Source: Algoriphagus faecimaris (GTDB lineage Bacteria > Bacteroidota > Bacteroidia > Cytophagales > Cyclobacteriaceae). Taken from it: a stretch of 64,000 nucleotides of DNA. The notes beneath the pieces were generated by a model. That model searched no databases, was not told where the DNA came from, and saw only the letters and a program-made list of their open reading frames with translations. The position numbers were made by a program, and so were the translations under genes. This document shows positions 7,625 through 16,499 of the stretch, one piece after another. Where the stretch lies: positions 47,303-111,302 of the forward strand of contig NZ_FNAC01000015.1 of NCBI RefSeq assembly GCF_900101705.1. Reading direction: 5' to 3'. How positions within the stretch are numbered: the stretch's first letter is position 1; every line of letters starts with the position of its first letter.

Positions 7625-10011
7625 TAGAATTGAAAATTATAAGTAATAGAAGGTAAAAAGGTGAACAAATAGGTCATGACGATTCCCTGACGGGATGAAG
7701 TAATAGGCCCATCTGCAGGGCTGAAATTCAAATCATCATTGTAAATCTGTCTAAACTCGTATGCAAATGGGTTTTTTCTTCCGTAAAGATTATAGACACT
7801 AAAATTCCAGCTTCCTCGCCATTTCCTACCCCTATCTGGTCTTTTCCAAATAATAGAAGCATCCATGCGATGATAATCCGGAAACCGGTCTTGGTTTCTA
7901 AACTCTGAAAATAAAGGAAGTGACTGAAAATCTGCTTGGTAAGTGCCAATCGGGAAAGTTACAGCCTGTCCGGTGGTATAAACGAAAGTTAAACCTGCTG
8001 ACCACTGCGGCGTAAATTCATGATTAAGTACCAAGGTGATGTCATGCGGTCGATCAAAACGTGGGTTAAAAGCTTGATTCTGACTAATTCCATCGATCCT
8101 CCTCCAAGCTCTAGACCAGGTATAAGCCAGCCACCCCGTGGTCTTACCGACATTCTTTCGCGCCAAAAACTCCAAGCCGTAGGACCAACCATTCCCTGTC
8201 AGCAACTCGGTCTCCACTTGATCAGTAAATAAAACCTGAGCGCCATTTTTCAGATCAATTACATTTCTGAGATCTTTATAATATCCCTCAAGTGAAATCT
8301 CCCACTTTCCTCCCTGAAGATTTTGAAACAAGCCTAGGGAAATCTGATCTGAACGTAAGGGAGATACATACCTCCCCGCCAATATCCATCTATCAATGGG
8401 TAAGCCGGCAGAGCTATTCGAAGCGATTTGTACATATTGAAAATTACGATTGAAGGCTGACTTGATCGAAAGCTGCTCATTTAACATCATTCTAATAGCA
8501 ATCCTTGGCTCCAAGCCTTGATAAAACTGCACTCTATCAAAAGGCCCATAACTGATGGAATCTGTCACTGCTGTAGCTTCTCCAGGAATCTCCCTGTCAT
8601 AAAAATAATCCACTCCAGGGCCGATTTGCTGATAAAGCCCCAGTCTAAGCCCAGCCTCAGCACTGAGTTTTGGGCTTAAATCAAACTTTGTCTCTAAAAA
8701 CAAATTATTCAAAAATCCATTTTTTGGACTTGTAGCAATGGGCTGAATACTACTCGTAGGGGCAGGACTCAACTCAACTGGCAAAAAGCGATACAGCTGA
8801 CTATGAAGTCCTCCATACATCTCAAAACCTTCTCCTCCCAGCAAGGTCCATGTAGCTTTGACACCCGACTCAGTAAGCTGATTATCCCACTTGAATCCAT
8901 TATCCCGATCCTCAAACTCGACCTTATAGCTGTACTGTGAATGATAAGCCTGGAGATCAAAAAATAATTTATCCGTCTTATTTCTCGACCAATTGACAGC
9001 ACTTACCCAATTGGACCAGCCTAAACCAAACTGCTCCGAAAGTCCTAGAAAGTCACTTCCCTGATAGCTGGAGATACTGAGCTTGTCTTTTTCAGAAAGA
9101 AAAAAAGTTGCCTTCGCACTGAGATCATGAAAGTTGAGCTGATTGTTTCGAATGTCTTCATTGCTGGAAAGCTTTAAAAACAAATCTGCATAGGTCCGTC
9201 TACCAGAAATCACAAAGGAAGATTTATCCGAAAAAAGTGGGCCATCTAGTGTAAGACGGGAAGAGATCGTCCCAATACCTCCTTCCCCCCGCACTTTTTC
9301 TCGATTACCCTCTTTAAGTCCCACATCAATCAATGAGGATAATCTTCCACCAAAGGAAGCAGGCATATTCCCTTTATACAATTCTACTTGGTCGAGCGCA
9401 TCAGGATTAAATACGGAGAAGAACCCAAAGAAATGCGAAGGATTATATACCGGAGCACCGTCGATTTGAACTAGATTTTGATCTGCTGAACCTCCTCTCA
9501 CAAATAGACCCGTTGTTCCCTCTCCGGCAGTCTGCACGCCGGGGAGCAATTGCAGACTTCTAAACAAATCTACTTCCCCAAACAATGCGGGAATGTTTTT
9601 AATGGTCTCTATGGGCAGGTAGTCTTTTCCCATTTCCAGACTCCTCACTTGAGCACCTGCCCTTCGCTCTGAAACGGTGACCTCGTCCAAGTCAAAATCC
9701 TCTCCTTTCAATAAAATCCGAATCGTCTTTCCTAGGTCCTTTTCTTGTATCAGTCGGGTAGATTTTTCATAGCCCAGATAAGAAACCATCAGTTGAGCAG
9801 GCAGACGGATGGCTTCCAGTTCAAATCTTCCATCAATATCGGTAATCACTCCCTTGTTGGTTTCAGACTCCCAATATACTGTTGCACCGGGTAGAGGCTG
9901 TTTAGACATAGCATCTAGAATGGTCCCACGTAGGTATTGTTGAGCGATAATTTCTCCAAAAAAAAGCGTTTGAAGCAGAAAAACTAAACTGCCAATAAGT
10001 CTTTTGGCCAT
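7624..10011 (-). CDS. TonB-dependent outer-membrane receptor with CarboxypepD_reg-like domain
   Basis: 795 residues from the ATG at 10011, chosen because it begins a clean signal peptide (MAKRLIGSLVFLLQTLFFG, cut after IIAQ); the longer frame upstream only adds 17 unrelated residues. Domains in order are a CarboxypepD_reg-like beta-sandwich (about 24-110), the plug (about 125-240, with GLFVRGGSADQNLVQIDGAP), and the 22-strand barrel to the C-terminal phenylalanine of TYNFQF. The protein imports a ligand across the outer membrane using TonB-ExbBD energy. The partner is a DUF4249 lipoprotein, not SusD, so a polysaccharide substrate is not implied. No tonB or exbBD gene is nearby. Confidence 0.93.
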   Translation of the reverse strand: MAKRLIGSLVFLLQTLFFGEIIAQQYLRGTILDAMSKQPLPGATVYWESETNKGVITDIDGRFELEAIRLPAQLMVSYLGYEKSTRLIQEKDLGKTIRILLKGEDFDLDEVTVSERRAGAQVRSLEMGKDYLPIETIKNIPALFGEVDLFRSLQLLPGVQTAGEGTTGLFVRGGSADQNLVQIDGAPVYNPSHFFGFFSVFNPDALDQVELYKGNMPASFGGRLSSLIDVGLKEGNREKVRGEGGIGTISSRLTLDGPLFSDKSSFVISGRRTYADLFLKLSSNEDIRNNQLNFHDLSAKATFFLSEKDKLSISSYQGSDFLGLSEQFGLGWSNWVSAVNWSRNKTDKLFFDLQAYHSQYSYKVEFEDRDNGFKWDNQLTESGVKATWTLLGGEGFEMYGGLHSQLYRFLPVELSPAPTSSIQPIATSPKNGFLNNLFLETKFDLSPKLSAEAGLRLGLYQQIGPGVDYFYDREIPGEATAVTDSISYGPFDRVQFYQGLEPRIAIRMMLNEQLSIKSAFNRNFQYVQIASNSSAGLPIDRWILAGRYVSPLRSDQISLGLFQNLQGGKWEISLEGYYKDLRNVIDLKNGAQVLFTDQVETELLTGNGWSYGLEFLARKNVGKTTGWLAYTWSRAWRRIDGISQNQAFNPRFDRPHDITLVLNHEFTPQWSAGLTFVYTTGQAVTFPIGTYQADFQSLPLFSEFRNQDRFPDYHRMDASIIWKRPDRGRKWRGSWNFSVYNLYGRKNPFAYEFRQIYNDDLNFSPADGPITSSRQGIVMTYLFTFLPSITYNFQF

Positions 10012-10158
10012 TTTTGTATGCAAAATCAAAGTCTGTTTGTGCTTTAAGACGCAACCTAGCAATTAATGTTTGTTAATTATCGGTACAGTTTCATTTCTAA
10101 ACTCACCACTCGCATCAAAGTTTCTTTTTAAGTAAGCTTTATTTTATAATTTCAGGCC

Positions 10159-11124
10159 ATGGTTTGGGCATATCCTGATATTAATCTGATTATTTTACTT
10201 TCTGGACTATTTGTCGTCCTGTACTTCATCTATATCAGTAGATATTGGTTGATTAATCGACGTCTACAAGTAGAAAAAAGAAGACTATTTACAAAAATGG
10301 TCCTGAGAACCCTGTATTTCCTACTCTTTCTGGTAGCCTTAGCTGGTCCCTCGATCGGGGTATCGACTAAGGAAGTAAAAGAGGAGGGTAAGGACATTTT
10401 CATCGCTGTAGACCTTTCACAATCCATGAATGCAACAGATATCGGTCCCAGTAGGCTACAGAGGGTCAAATTTGAATTAAAAAACCTGATCAAAAGCTTC
10501 CCATCAGATCGTATAGGTTTGATCATTTTTTCCTCAGAGGCATTCATGCAGTGTCCTCTCACATTTGACCAAAATGTACTTCAGCTACATATCGACGGAT
10601 TGAACACCGGGCTAGTCCCTAGTGCAGGTACGGATTTGAATGGGCCGCTGAGACTTGCTTTGGATCGTTTTATCAATGATGAAAGCCAAGAGGTCAAATC
10701 CAAATCAATTATTCTGATCTCTGATGGAGAGAATTTTGGAGATGATTTAGGAGATGTCTCTGAAGGCCTGAGTGATGCGGGGGTAAAAGTCTTTTCTCTC
10801 GGTGTGGGCTCTGAAGAAGGAGCCCCAGTGCCTAGAGGAAATGGAGTAATTATGGACCCTGCGACAGGTCAACCTGCCATCTCAAAGCTGGAAAAAAGAT
10901 CTCTTCAGCAAGTAGCTTCCCAAACTTCCGGAGAATATTTTGAAATATCCGATCAAGTGCAAGAGTTGGGCAATTTGCTTGCCTCACTTGAGCGACTTGA
11001 AGGCGGTGTAGTAGGGTCCCGCACAGTAGAAACTTCTTCTAACAAATATTTCTATTTCCTTTTGGCTGGACTCGTCTTATCTTTAATGGATATGGTATTA
11101 CCCATTAAAACTATTAAGTTGTAA
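10159..11124 (+). CDS. VWA-domain membrane protein, BatB-like
   Basis: 321 residues with membrane helices at about 9-27 and 48-64 and one at the C-terminus (about 298-316). These flank a von Willebrand factor A domain with an intact MIDAS: DLSQS at 85-89, T158 in GTDLNG, and the later ISDGEN aspartate. This is the BatA/BatB layout of the Bacteroidota Bat (aerotolerance) operon, in which VWA proteins work with a MoxR ATPase and TPR proteins at the cytoplasmic membrane. The exact function is unsettled. It is followed after 5 bases by a TPR gene. No moxR, DUF58 or second VWA gene lies upstream; instead a divergent receptor gene begins. Confidence 0.85.
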   Translation: MVWAYPDINLIILLSGLFVVLYFIYISRYWLINRRLQVEKRRLFTKMVLRTLYFLLFLVALAGPSIGVSTKEVKEEGKDIFIAVDLSQSMNATDIGPSRLQRVKFELKNLIKSFPSDRIGLIIFSSEAFMQCPLTFDQNVLQLHIDGLNTGLVPSAGTDLNGPLRLALDRFINDESQEVKSKSIILISDGENFGDDLGDVSEGLSDAGVKVFSLGVGSEEGAPVPRGNGVIMDPATGQPAISKLEKRSLQQVASQTSGEYFEISDQVQELGNLLASLERLEGGVVGSRTVETSSNKYFYFLLAGLVLSLMDMVLPIKTIKL

Positions 11125-11129
11125 GGAAC

Positions 11130-11774
11130 ATGAACTGGAGCAAATACATCATCAGCATTTTTCTACTTATACCCTCAGCTTGGACTCGAGACTCAAGGCT
11201 CAATGCAGCCATAGATGTAGCGGGCGAAAGCTATGCAAATGGAGAATACGAGCAGTCGATTCAAGATCACCTAGCGATTCAAGAGCAATTTCAGTTTCAG
11301 TCCCGTGAATTAGATTTCAATCTAGGACTGAGCTATCACTATGCAGAAAAGGATGAGGAAGCAGCTCCCTACTTCGACAAGGCATCCACTTCCAATGATA
11401 AAACCCTTTCTTCTTTCGCCTATAATCAAGGCGGTGTAATATTGGGAAACAAAAAAGAATACGAAACAGCATTGAGCAAATTCAGAACCGCTTTGATACA
11501 AGACCCTCTCAACGAAGTAGCAAGGCATAACTATGAGCTGCTCGCGAGATGGCTACAGCGTGAGGAAGAGCGAAAAAATGAAGAAGAAAACCAACCCGAA
11601 CCCTCAGAATTTGCTAAAAGGAAGAAAGCAGAAGCTGATCGGTTAATTGAACAATTTCGCTTCAAAGATGCGTTACAAGTAATGACGGAAGCCATGCAAC
11701 AAGATGAAACCGTCGCTGCTTACAATCAATTTATCACCAACCTCCAGGAAATCGTAGAAATCGATGAAAAATAA
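11130..11774 (+). CDS. TPR-repeat protein of the Bat-like operon (BatC-like)
   Basis: 214 residues. A hydrophobic N-terminal segment (about 4-19) may be a signal peptide or anchor. Tetratricopeptide-type helices follow (ESYANGEYEQSIQDHLAI, GLSYHYAEKDEEAAPYFDKA, NKKEYETALSKFRTALIQDP). A Glu/Arg/Asn-rich charged segment lies at about 145-170. TPR proteins of Bat operons are thought to act as periplasmic scaffolds for the VWA proteins. The gene sits 5 bases after the VWA gene and overlaps the next by 11 bases. Assignment to BatC is by context and TPR content, not by a diagnostic motif. Confidence 0.7.
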   Translation: MNWSKYIISIFLLIPSAWTRDSRLNAAIDVAGESYANGEYEQSIQDHLAIQEQFQFQSRELDFNLGLSYHYAEKDEEAAPYFDKASTSNDKTLSSFAYNQGGVILGNKKEYETALSKFRTALIQDPLNEVARHNYELLARWLQREEERKNEEENQPEPSEFAKRKKAEADRLIEQFRFKDALQVMTEAMQQDETVAAYNQFITNLQEIVEIDEK

Positions 11775-12378
11775 ACTATCACTGCTCTTCTTTTTTATAG
11801 TCCTGACCTATAGCGCTACTGCTCAGACCGCTGGAGATTTCTTCAATCAGGCTGCTCGATCCTATGTCAAGACCGAGCGTGAAAACGCGCTCAAATCAGT
11901 CAATTCGGGTTTGAGTAAATTTCCTAATGATGCCAAGCTGCAAGCATTAAAAGAGAAACTGGAACAAGAACAGCAGGAAGAACAAAACAAGAATCAAGAG
12001 CAACAAAATCAACAGAATCAAGAGCAGGAGCAGCAGCAGCAAAACCAACAGAGCCAAGGCGAAGAAGGTGAACAGCAAGAGTCCAATGAGCAAGGAGAAA
12101 AAACAGAAGAAGACAAGGCCAAAGAATCAGAATCTGGAAACCCTACTGATCAAAGTGAGGATCCAGCCAGTGAAAACGCCAATGACCAGATGGATGCCAA
12201 TCTAGCTGATCGCCAAAAATCGCTTGAGGAGTTTAAAGAAAAGCTCAAGGCCATGAACCTCACGCCGGAGCAAGCCGCTCAAATTTTGGAAAGCATGAAT
12301 GCTGCGGAACTTCGCTACATCCAGCAAAATAAGAAAAAGCCTACTCAAAGACCCAAAAAAGGTCTTCCAGATTGGTAA
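11764..12378 (+). CDS. Secreted low-complexity Gln/Glu-rich protein, last gene of the Bat-like operon
   Basis: 204 residues. A clear signal peptide (MKNKLSLLFFFIVLTYSATA, cut before Q) is followed by a TPR-like helix pair (about 25-65). A long Gln/Asn/Glu-rich stretch follows (about 70-150), then an amphipathic C-terminal helix segment (LKAMNLTPEQAAQILESMNA) and a basic end. Bat-operon TPR proteins of Bacteroidota often carry such a Q/E-rich linker and a C-terminal NAAE-type segment, so together with the preceding TPR gene it may fill the BatC place. The repeated CAG/CAA/GAA codons make the region prone to slippage. No batD or batE follows; a MITE-like element and thiolase do. Confidence 0.7.
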   Translation: MKNKLSLLFFFIVLTYSATAQTAGDFFNQAARSYVKTERENALKSVNSGLSKFPNDAKLQALKEKLEQEQQEEQNKNQEQQNQQNQEQEQQQQNQQSQGEEGEQQESNEQGEKTEEDKAKESESGNPTDQSEDPASENANDQMDANLADRQKSLEEFKEKLKAMNLTPEQAAQILESMNAAELRYIQQNKKKPTQRPKKGLPDW

Positions 12379-12385
12379 TATTTAA

Positions 12386-12550
12386 AAGAGGCTGTCTCAA
12401 AAGTGTAGATTGTCACATGGAGCACTTGAGAGATGAGAGTCTAGAAACCGAAATGTGGCCCAAAACGATGGAAATGGCCTTCGTACCGCCAAACTTTCGT
12501 TGGTCAAACGCTCTGGCTAACTCTAGAGCGATTTAAGAGACAGTCTCTTA
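12386..12550. mobile_element. MITE-like element with terminal inverted repeats
   Basis: GAGGCTGTCTCAAAA at 12388-12402 is matched, inverted and imperfectly, by TTAAGAGACAGTCTC at 12533-12547. The roughly 165-base interior has no reading frame of note. Ends of this GGCTGTCTC type are seen on some insertion sequences of Bacteroidota, so a non-autonomous relic is likely. It occupies most of the gap between the Bat-like operon and the thiolase gene. I cannot see a convincing target duplication. Confidence 0.55.
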
Positions 12551-12583
12551 ATTAAAATAGTAATAGATTAAACCCAAATAATT

Positions 12584-13765
12584 ATGATCAAAGAAGTATA
12601 CATTGTTTCCGCAGTAAGAACCCCACTCGGTAGTTTTGGAGGTAAATTAGCTGGCTTGACAGCAATTGAGCTAGGAAGTACAGCCATCAAAGGAGCACTT
12701 CAAAAATCAGGCGTAAGTTCTGATGAGGTTCAGGAAGTTTTTATGGGAAATGTGATATCAGCAAATCTAGGACAAGCCCCAGCAAGACAAGCAGCAATCG
12801 GTGCCGGCATAGGCTACCAAGTGCCCTGCACCACTATTAATAAGGTCTGCGCTTCAGGCATGAAAGCGGTGATGTTTGGGGCTCAATCCATCATGCTCGG
12901 AATCAACGATGTCGTGGTTGCTGGAGGAATGGAAAGCATGTCAAATGTCCCATTTTATGTACCTAAAGCCCGCTTTGGTTACAAATATGGAAATGCTGAG
13001 CTAGTAGATGGTTTGGTAAAAGATGGTCTTTTCGAAGTGTATTATAAATTCCCAATGGGAAACTGCGCCGACAATACCGCAAGAGAAATGAATATCAGCC
13101 GTGAAGAGCAGGACACCTATGCTATCCAATCTTATCAGCGTTCGGCTGATGCTTGGGCCAAAGGCCATTTCAAAGATGAGGTGGTGCCTGTAGAGCTCAA
13201 GGGCAGAAAAGGTGAAACCATTATTATCGATGAAGACGAAGAATATAAAAATGTCATGTTTGACAAAATCCCTTCTCTTCGTCCTGTTTTCGAAAAAGAT
13301 GGAACAGTGACTGCTGCCAACGCCTCCACTATGAATGATGGTGCTTCAGCTTTGGTTTTGGTAAGTAAAGAAAAAGCAGAAGAGCTGGGCTTAAAACCAC
13401 TGGCAAAGATCAGAGGATTTGCAGATGCAGCGAAAGACCCACTTTGGTTTACCACTGCTCCAGCACTAGCTATTCCAAAAGCAATAAAACACGCAGGTTT
13501 GACGACAGAGGATATTGATTTTTATGAAATCAATGAAGCCTTCTCCGCAGTGGCCATTGCCAATCAAAAGGAACTCAATCTAGACCCCGAAAAGCTAAAT
13601 GTCTATGGTGGAGCCGTTTCTCTCGGTCATCCTCTTGGAGCATCAGGAGCAAGAATCATTGCCACACTCAACTCCGTGCTCCATCAGGAATCTGGTAGTA
13701 TAGGCGTAGCCGGAATCTGTAATGGTGGTGGCGGAGCATCTGCCATTGTGATTGAAAAAATGTAA
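12584..13765 (+). CDS. Acetyl-CoA C-acyltransferase (thiolase)
   Basis: 393 residues, the standard thiolase length. The acyl-accepting cysteine is C89 in NKVCASGM. The other catalytic residues are H349 in GHPLGASGA and C379 in GICNGGGGAS. The enzyme joins or splits acetyl-CoA units in the cytoplasm, in acetoacetyl-CoA formation or the last step of beta-oxidation. The sequence resembles the acetoacetyl-CoA thiolase (AtoB/PhaA-type) side of the family, but biosynthetic versus degradative use cannot be decided from one gene. It has its own terminator and is preceded by the MITE-like element, so it is a single-gene unit. Confidence 0.95.
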   Translation: MIKEVYIVSAVRTPLGSFGGKLAGLTAIELGSTAIKGALQKSGVSSDEVQEVFMGNVISANLGQAPARQAAIGAGIGYQVPCTTINKVCASGMKAVMFGAQSIMLGINDVVVAGGMESMSNVPFYVPKARFGYKYGNAELVDGLVKDGLFEVYYKFPMGNCADNTAREMNISREEQDTYAIQSYQRSADAWAKGHFKDEVVPVELKGRKGETIIIDEDEEYKNVMFDKIPSLRPVFEKDGTVTAANASTMNDGASALVLVSKEKAEELGLKPLAKIRGFADAAKDPLWFTTAPALAIPKAIKHAGLTTEDIDFYEINEAFSAVAIANQKELNLDPEKLNVYGGAVSLGHPLGASGARIIATLNSVLHQESGSIGVAGICNGGGGASAIVIEKM

Positions 13766-13774
13766 TCACGGCCT

Positions 13775-13810
13775 GATCCGCGACAAAGTTATTGTCGCGG
13801 ATTTCTTTTA
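13775..13810 (+). terminator. Terminator of the thiolase gene
   Basis: ATCCGCGACAA (13776-13786) and TTGTCGCGGAT (13792-13802) form a perfect 11-base stem with a 5-base loop, followed by a T-rich stretch, 10 bases after the thiolase stop. Confidence 0.92.
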
Positions 13811-13937
13811 TTTAAAAGGTTTGTGAATGATTTTCGAAAAAAAACCAAAATCACGGAAGTGGGTTTTAAATTATTAAGGAAGTAAAACCTCTACCATGGC
13901 TTCGAAGCGTGATTTTTAAAGAATTAATCTTAAAAAA

Positions 13938-15026
13938 GTGAGCAAATACCTTCTTTTTGTTAGTGCGCTTTTACTCAGCTTTCCATTGGCTGCTCAGGAT
14001 ACAATACGTACTTATTACGATGAGGAAAAGGAATTAATAAAAGAAATCTATGTCCGCATCAATGGTAAAGCTGAAGGCATGGTCAAGAGATACAGTGAAG
14101 ATGGGCAACTGATCCAAGTAGGCCAACTCAAAAATGATCAAAGACACGGCTTGTTTGTCGACATAGACCCTGCAAATGGGGATACGCTAAGAATAGTTCC
14201 ATTTATCGAAAACCAAAGAGAAGGCTTGAGCCGCAGCTTTTATCCTGGAGGACAAGTACAGCAGGAACTCAATTTTGTGTCCAATCTCATACAAGGAAAA
14301 GTAACTACTTATTTTCCAAATGGTAAAATAAAAGATCAAACTTTTTTCAAAAACGATAGACCTGATGGCTTGAGTCAATCTTTTTTTGAAAATGGACAGG
14401 TCAATCAAACGATTGAGTATCAAGAGGGAGAATACCATGGTCTTACAGAAATTTATAATGAGCAGGGCCAAAAAATACGCTCTGCCACTTATAAGAATGG
14501 AGAGATCGAAGGGAAAGAGCTAGAGTACTTTCCCGACGGAGGCATAAAGTCATCCGTAGTCTACACCAAAGGACTTTTAGATGGGGAATATATCTCCTAC
14601 TATCCCAATGGACAAGTGGCACGGAAAGGCTATTTTAAGAAAGGCGAACCGGATGGGGATTTATTAGAATATTTTGAGGATGGCAGTGTAAAATCAAAAA
14701 TCGCACACAAAAAGGGGATTCCGCAAAGTCCTCTTATCGTCTATTATGAAAACGGAAACATGTCTCTAAAGAGAGAATTTATTGACAAGACCGATCTCAT
14801 TCTTAAAGAAACATTCTATCATCCCAACGGCAATTTATTTCAAATTCTGCCTTATACCGATGGACTCTTAGAAGGCGAGGTAAAAATGTACAGCGAAAAG
14901 GGAATTTTAGAAGAAGTACGAAATTACAAAATGGGCAGGTTAGATGGGCCAAGACAATTTTATGATGAGGAAGGTAAACTGACGAAGGAAGAAATTTACA
15001 AGGAAGGGAAGAAAATTGACAAATAA
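13938..15026 (+). CDS. Secreted MORN-variant repeat protein (YwqK-like)
   Basis: 362 residues from a GTG start that begins a signal peptide ([19 protein letters not shown]). The mature part is almost entirely degenerate repeats of about 22-24 residues of the form Y-x-x-G-x-x-x-x-x-x-Y-x-x-x-G, the MORN_2 type found in proteins annotated as YwqK-family antitoxins. That name comes from one Bacillus case and should not be read as a toxin-antitoxin role here; no toxin gene is adjacent. The Sec signal points to a periplasmic or surface location. The gene is alone between the thiolase terminator and purC. Binding partners are unknown. Confidence 0.8.
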   Translation: MSKYLLFVSALLLSFPLAAQDTIRTYYDEEKELIKEIYVRINGKAEGMVKRYSEDGQLIQVGQLKNDQRHGLFVDIDPANGDTLRIVPFIENQREGLSRSFYPGGQVQQELNFVSNLIQGKVTTYFPNGKIKDQTFFKNDRPDGLSQSFFENGQVNQTIEYQEGEYHGLTEIYNEQGQKIRSATYKNGEIEGKELEYFPDGGIKSSVVYTKGLLDGEYISYYPNGQVARKGYFKKGEPDGDLLEYFEDGSVKSKIAHKKGIPQSPLIVYYENGNMSLKREFIDKTDLILKETFYHPNGNLFQILPYTDGLLEGEVKMYSEKGILEEVRNYKMGRLDGPRQFYDEEGKLTKEEIYKEGKKIDK

Positions 15027-15062
15027 TCTATCCGTCAAAAGCATTAAGGTCTAGCTTTTCCT

Positions 15063-15070
15063 ATTTTTGC
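15063..15070 (+). promoter_or_regulatory. Possible -7 promoter element of purC
   Basis: TATTTTTG matches the phylum's TAnnTTTG -7 element exactly and lies 16 bases before the purC ATG. No good TTG is found at the expected -33 distance, so the assignment is partial. Confidence 0.35.
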
Positions 15071-15085
15071 CAAAAATCACATCAA

Positions 15086-16033
15086 ATGAATCAAGCCATC
15101 AAAGAAACCCACTTTAATTTTCCTGAGCAGATTGGATTTTACAAGGGAAAAGTTCGGGATGTTTACATCTTCGAAAAAGACTTGGTGGTCGTGGCATCAG
15201 ATAGGATTTCAGCGTTTGATGTGGTTTTACCACGAGCCATACCTTTTAAAGGGCAGGTACTGAATCAAATCGCTGCCAAATTCCTACAAGCTACGGCAGA
15301 TATCGTTCCCAACTGGGTGACAGGAGTTCCTGATCCCAATGTTACTATTGGTAAAAAATGTGAGCCTTTCAAAGTAGAAATGGTCATCCGAGGCTACCTT
15401 GCAGGTCATGCTGCCAGAGAATATGCTTCGGGCAAAAGGAGCATTTGTGGAGTCGAGATGCCGGAGGGACTTAATGAAAACGATGCATTTCCTAGTCCCA
15501 TCATCACCCCCACTACCAAGGCTTCTGAAGGGCATGATGAGGATATTTCCAAAGAAGACATCCTTGCAAAAGGAATCGTAAGTAAGGAGGACTACGAAGT
15601 GCTGGAGCGATACACGAGAGCACTTTTTGAAAGGGGACAAAAAATGGCAGATGCTATGGGCTTAATCCTTGTAGATACCAAGTATGAATTTGGAAAATTT
15701 GAAGATCAAATTTATCTGATTGACGAAATTCACACCCCTGACTCCTCTAGGTATTTCTATGCCGATAGCTACGAGGAAAACCAAAAAAACAAAGTAGCTC
15801 AAAAACAGCTTTCTAAAGAGTTTGTAAGACAATGGCTCATCTCTAATGGATTTCAAGGTAAAGAAGGACAAGAAATCCCCGAAATGACGGACGAAATTGT
15901 AGAAAGCATTTCGGATCGTTATATTGAACTCTTTGAAAAAATCACCGGAGAAAAATTTCAAAAGGCAAATACAACTAATCTTGAAAGCCGGATAGAAAAC
16001 GCCATTCTATCCCATCTTTCCTCATCCAAATAG
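15086..16033 (+). CDS. purC: Phosphoribosylaminoimidazole-succinocarboxamide synthase
   Basis: 315 residues. The enzyme makes SAICAR from CAIR and aspartate with ATP in purine synthesis. Visible SAICAR-synthetase motifs are GKVRDVY (20-26), [13 protein letters not shown] (about 37-49), [12 protein letters not shown] (about 99-110), and [10 protein letters not shown] (about 191-200) for metal and nucleotide binding. At 315 residues it is of the long (yeast-like) class rather than the short 240-residue E. coli class, which is usual in this phylum. No other pur gene is nearby. The next gene starts 91 bases later, after an AT-rich spacer. Confidence 0.95.
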   Translation: MNQAIKETHFNFPEQIGFYKGKVRDVYIFEKDLVVVASDRISAFDVVLPRAIPFKGQVLNQIAAKFLQATADIVPNWVTGVPDPNVTIGKKCEPFKVEMVIRGYLAGHAAREYASGKRSICGVEMPEGLNENDAFPSPIITPTTKASEGHDEDISKEDILAKGIVSKEDYEVLERYTRALFERGQKMADAMGLILVDTKYEFGKFEDQIYLIDEIHTPDSSRYFYADSYEENQKNKVAQKQLSKEFVRQWLISNGFQGKEGQEIPEMTDEIVESISDRYIELFEKITGEKFQKANTTNLESRIENAILSHLSSSK

Positions 16034-16124
16034 ATTATGAGCTTCGGTATGGCTAAGATTTCATTAAAAAGGACTTCTAACCATACAAGAGGACAAATGA
16101 TCATCAAAAAGAAATTAAACGCAT

Positions 16125-16499
16125 ATGAAATACAGTATAGATAAAAAAGAACAATACGTCGTTTTTACTCCAATGGAGGAAAAACTAGATTCCATCCTTG
16201 CACCTGCTTTAAAGTCTGAACTTTTGACAGTCCATGCCGAGGGCTATGGCAATTTGGTATTGGATATGAGTCAGGTAAAATACGTGGATTCCTCCGGGCT
16301 AAGTGCATTGCTCGTGGGCGATCGTGAATTTGGTAAAAACGGGGGAATTTTCCTTATCTCTGGCATCCAAGATCATGTCATGAAGCTTTTGAAAATTTCT
16401 ATGCTTGACAAAAAATTGAATATTGTCAAAGATCTTGAAGAGGCGGGTGAAGCCATTTTCATCCACGAAATTGAAAACGGAGAAGAGGAAGAAGATTGA
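16125..16499 (+). CDS. STAS-domain anti-sigma factor antagonist-like protein
   Basis: 124 residues forming one STAS domain, with the characteristic VKYVDSSGLSALL segment (51-63). The serine after the aspartate is the residue phosphorylated in SpoIIAA/RsbV proteins. An acidic tail (about 115-124) follows. Such proteins bind anti-sigma kinases and release the sigma factor or a response regulator. No RsbW-type kinase or sigma-B-like factor is adjacent. Its stop overlaps the TTG start of the RNase Z gene by 4 bases, so the two are translationally coupled. Neighbourhood with rnz seems recurrent in this phylum (from memory), but the functional reason is unclear. Confidence 0.85.
   Translation: MKYSIDKKEQYVVFTPMEEKLDSILAPALKSELLTVHAEGYGNLVLDMSQVKYVDSSGLSALLVGDREFGKNGGIFLISGIQDHVMKLLKISMLDKKLNIVKDLEEAGEAIFIHEIENGEEEED

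Noticed and set aside
7624..10062. Longer start for the TonB-dependent receptor at 10062
   Set aside because: It would put 17 residues before a perfect signal peptide; the ATG at 10011 is preferred.
13938..15026. YwqK-type toxin-antitoxin system
   Set aside because: The protein has a Sec signal and MORN-type repeats and no toxin gene is adjacent; the antitoxin label is a transferred name.
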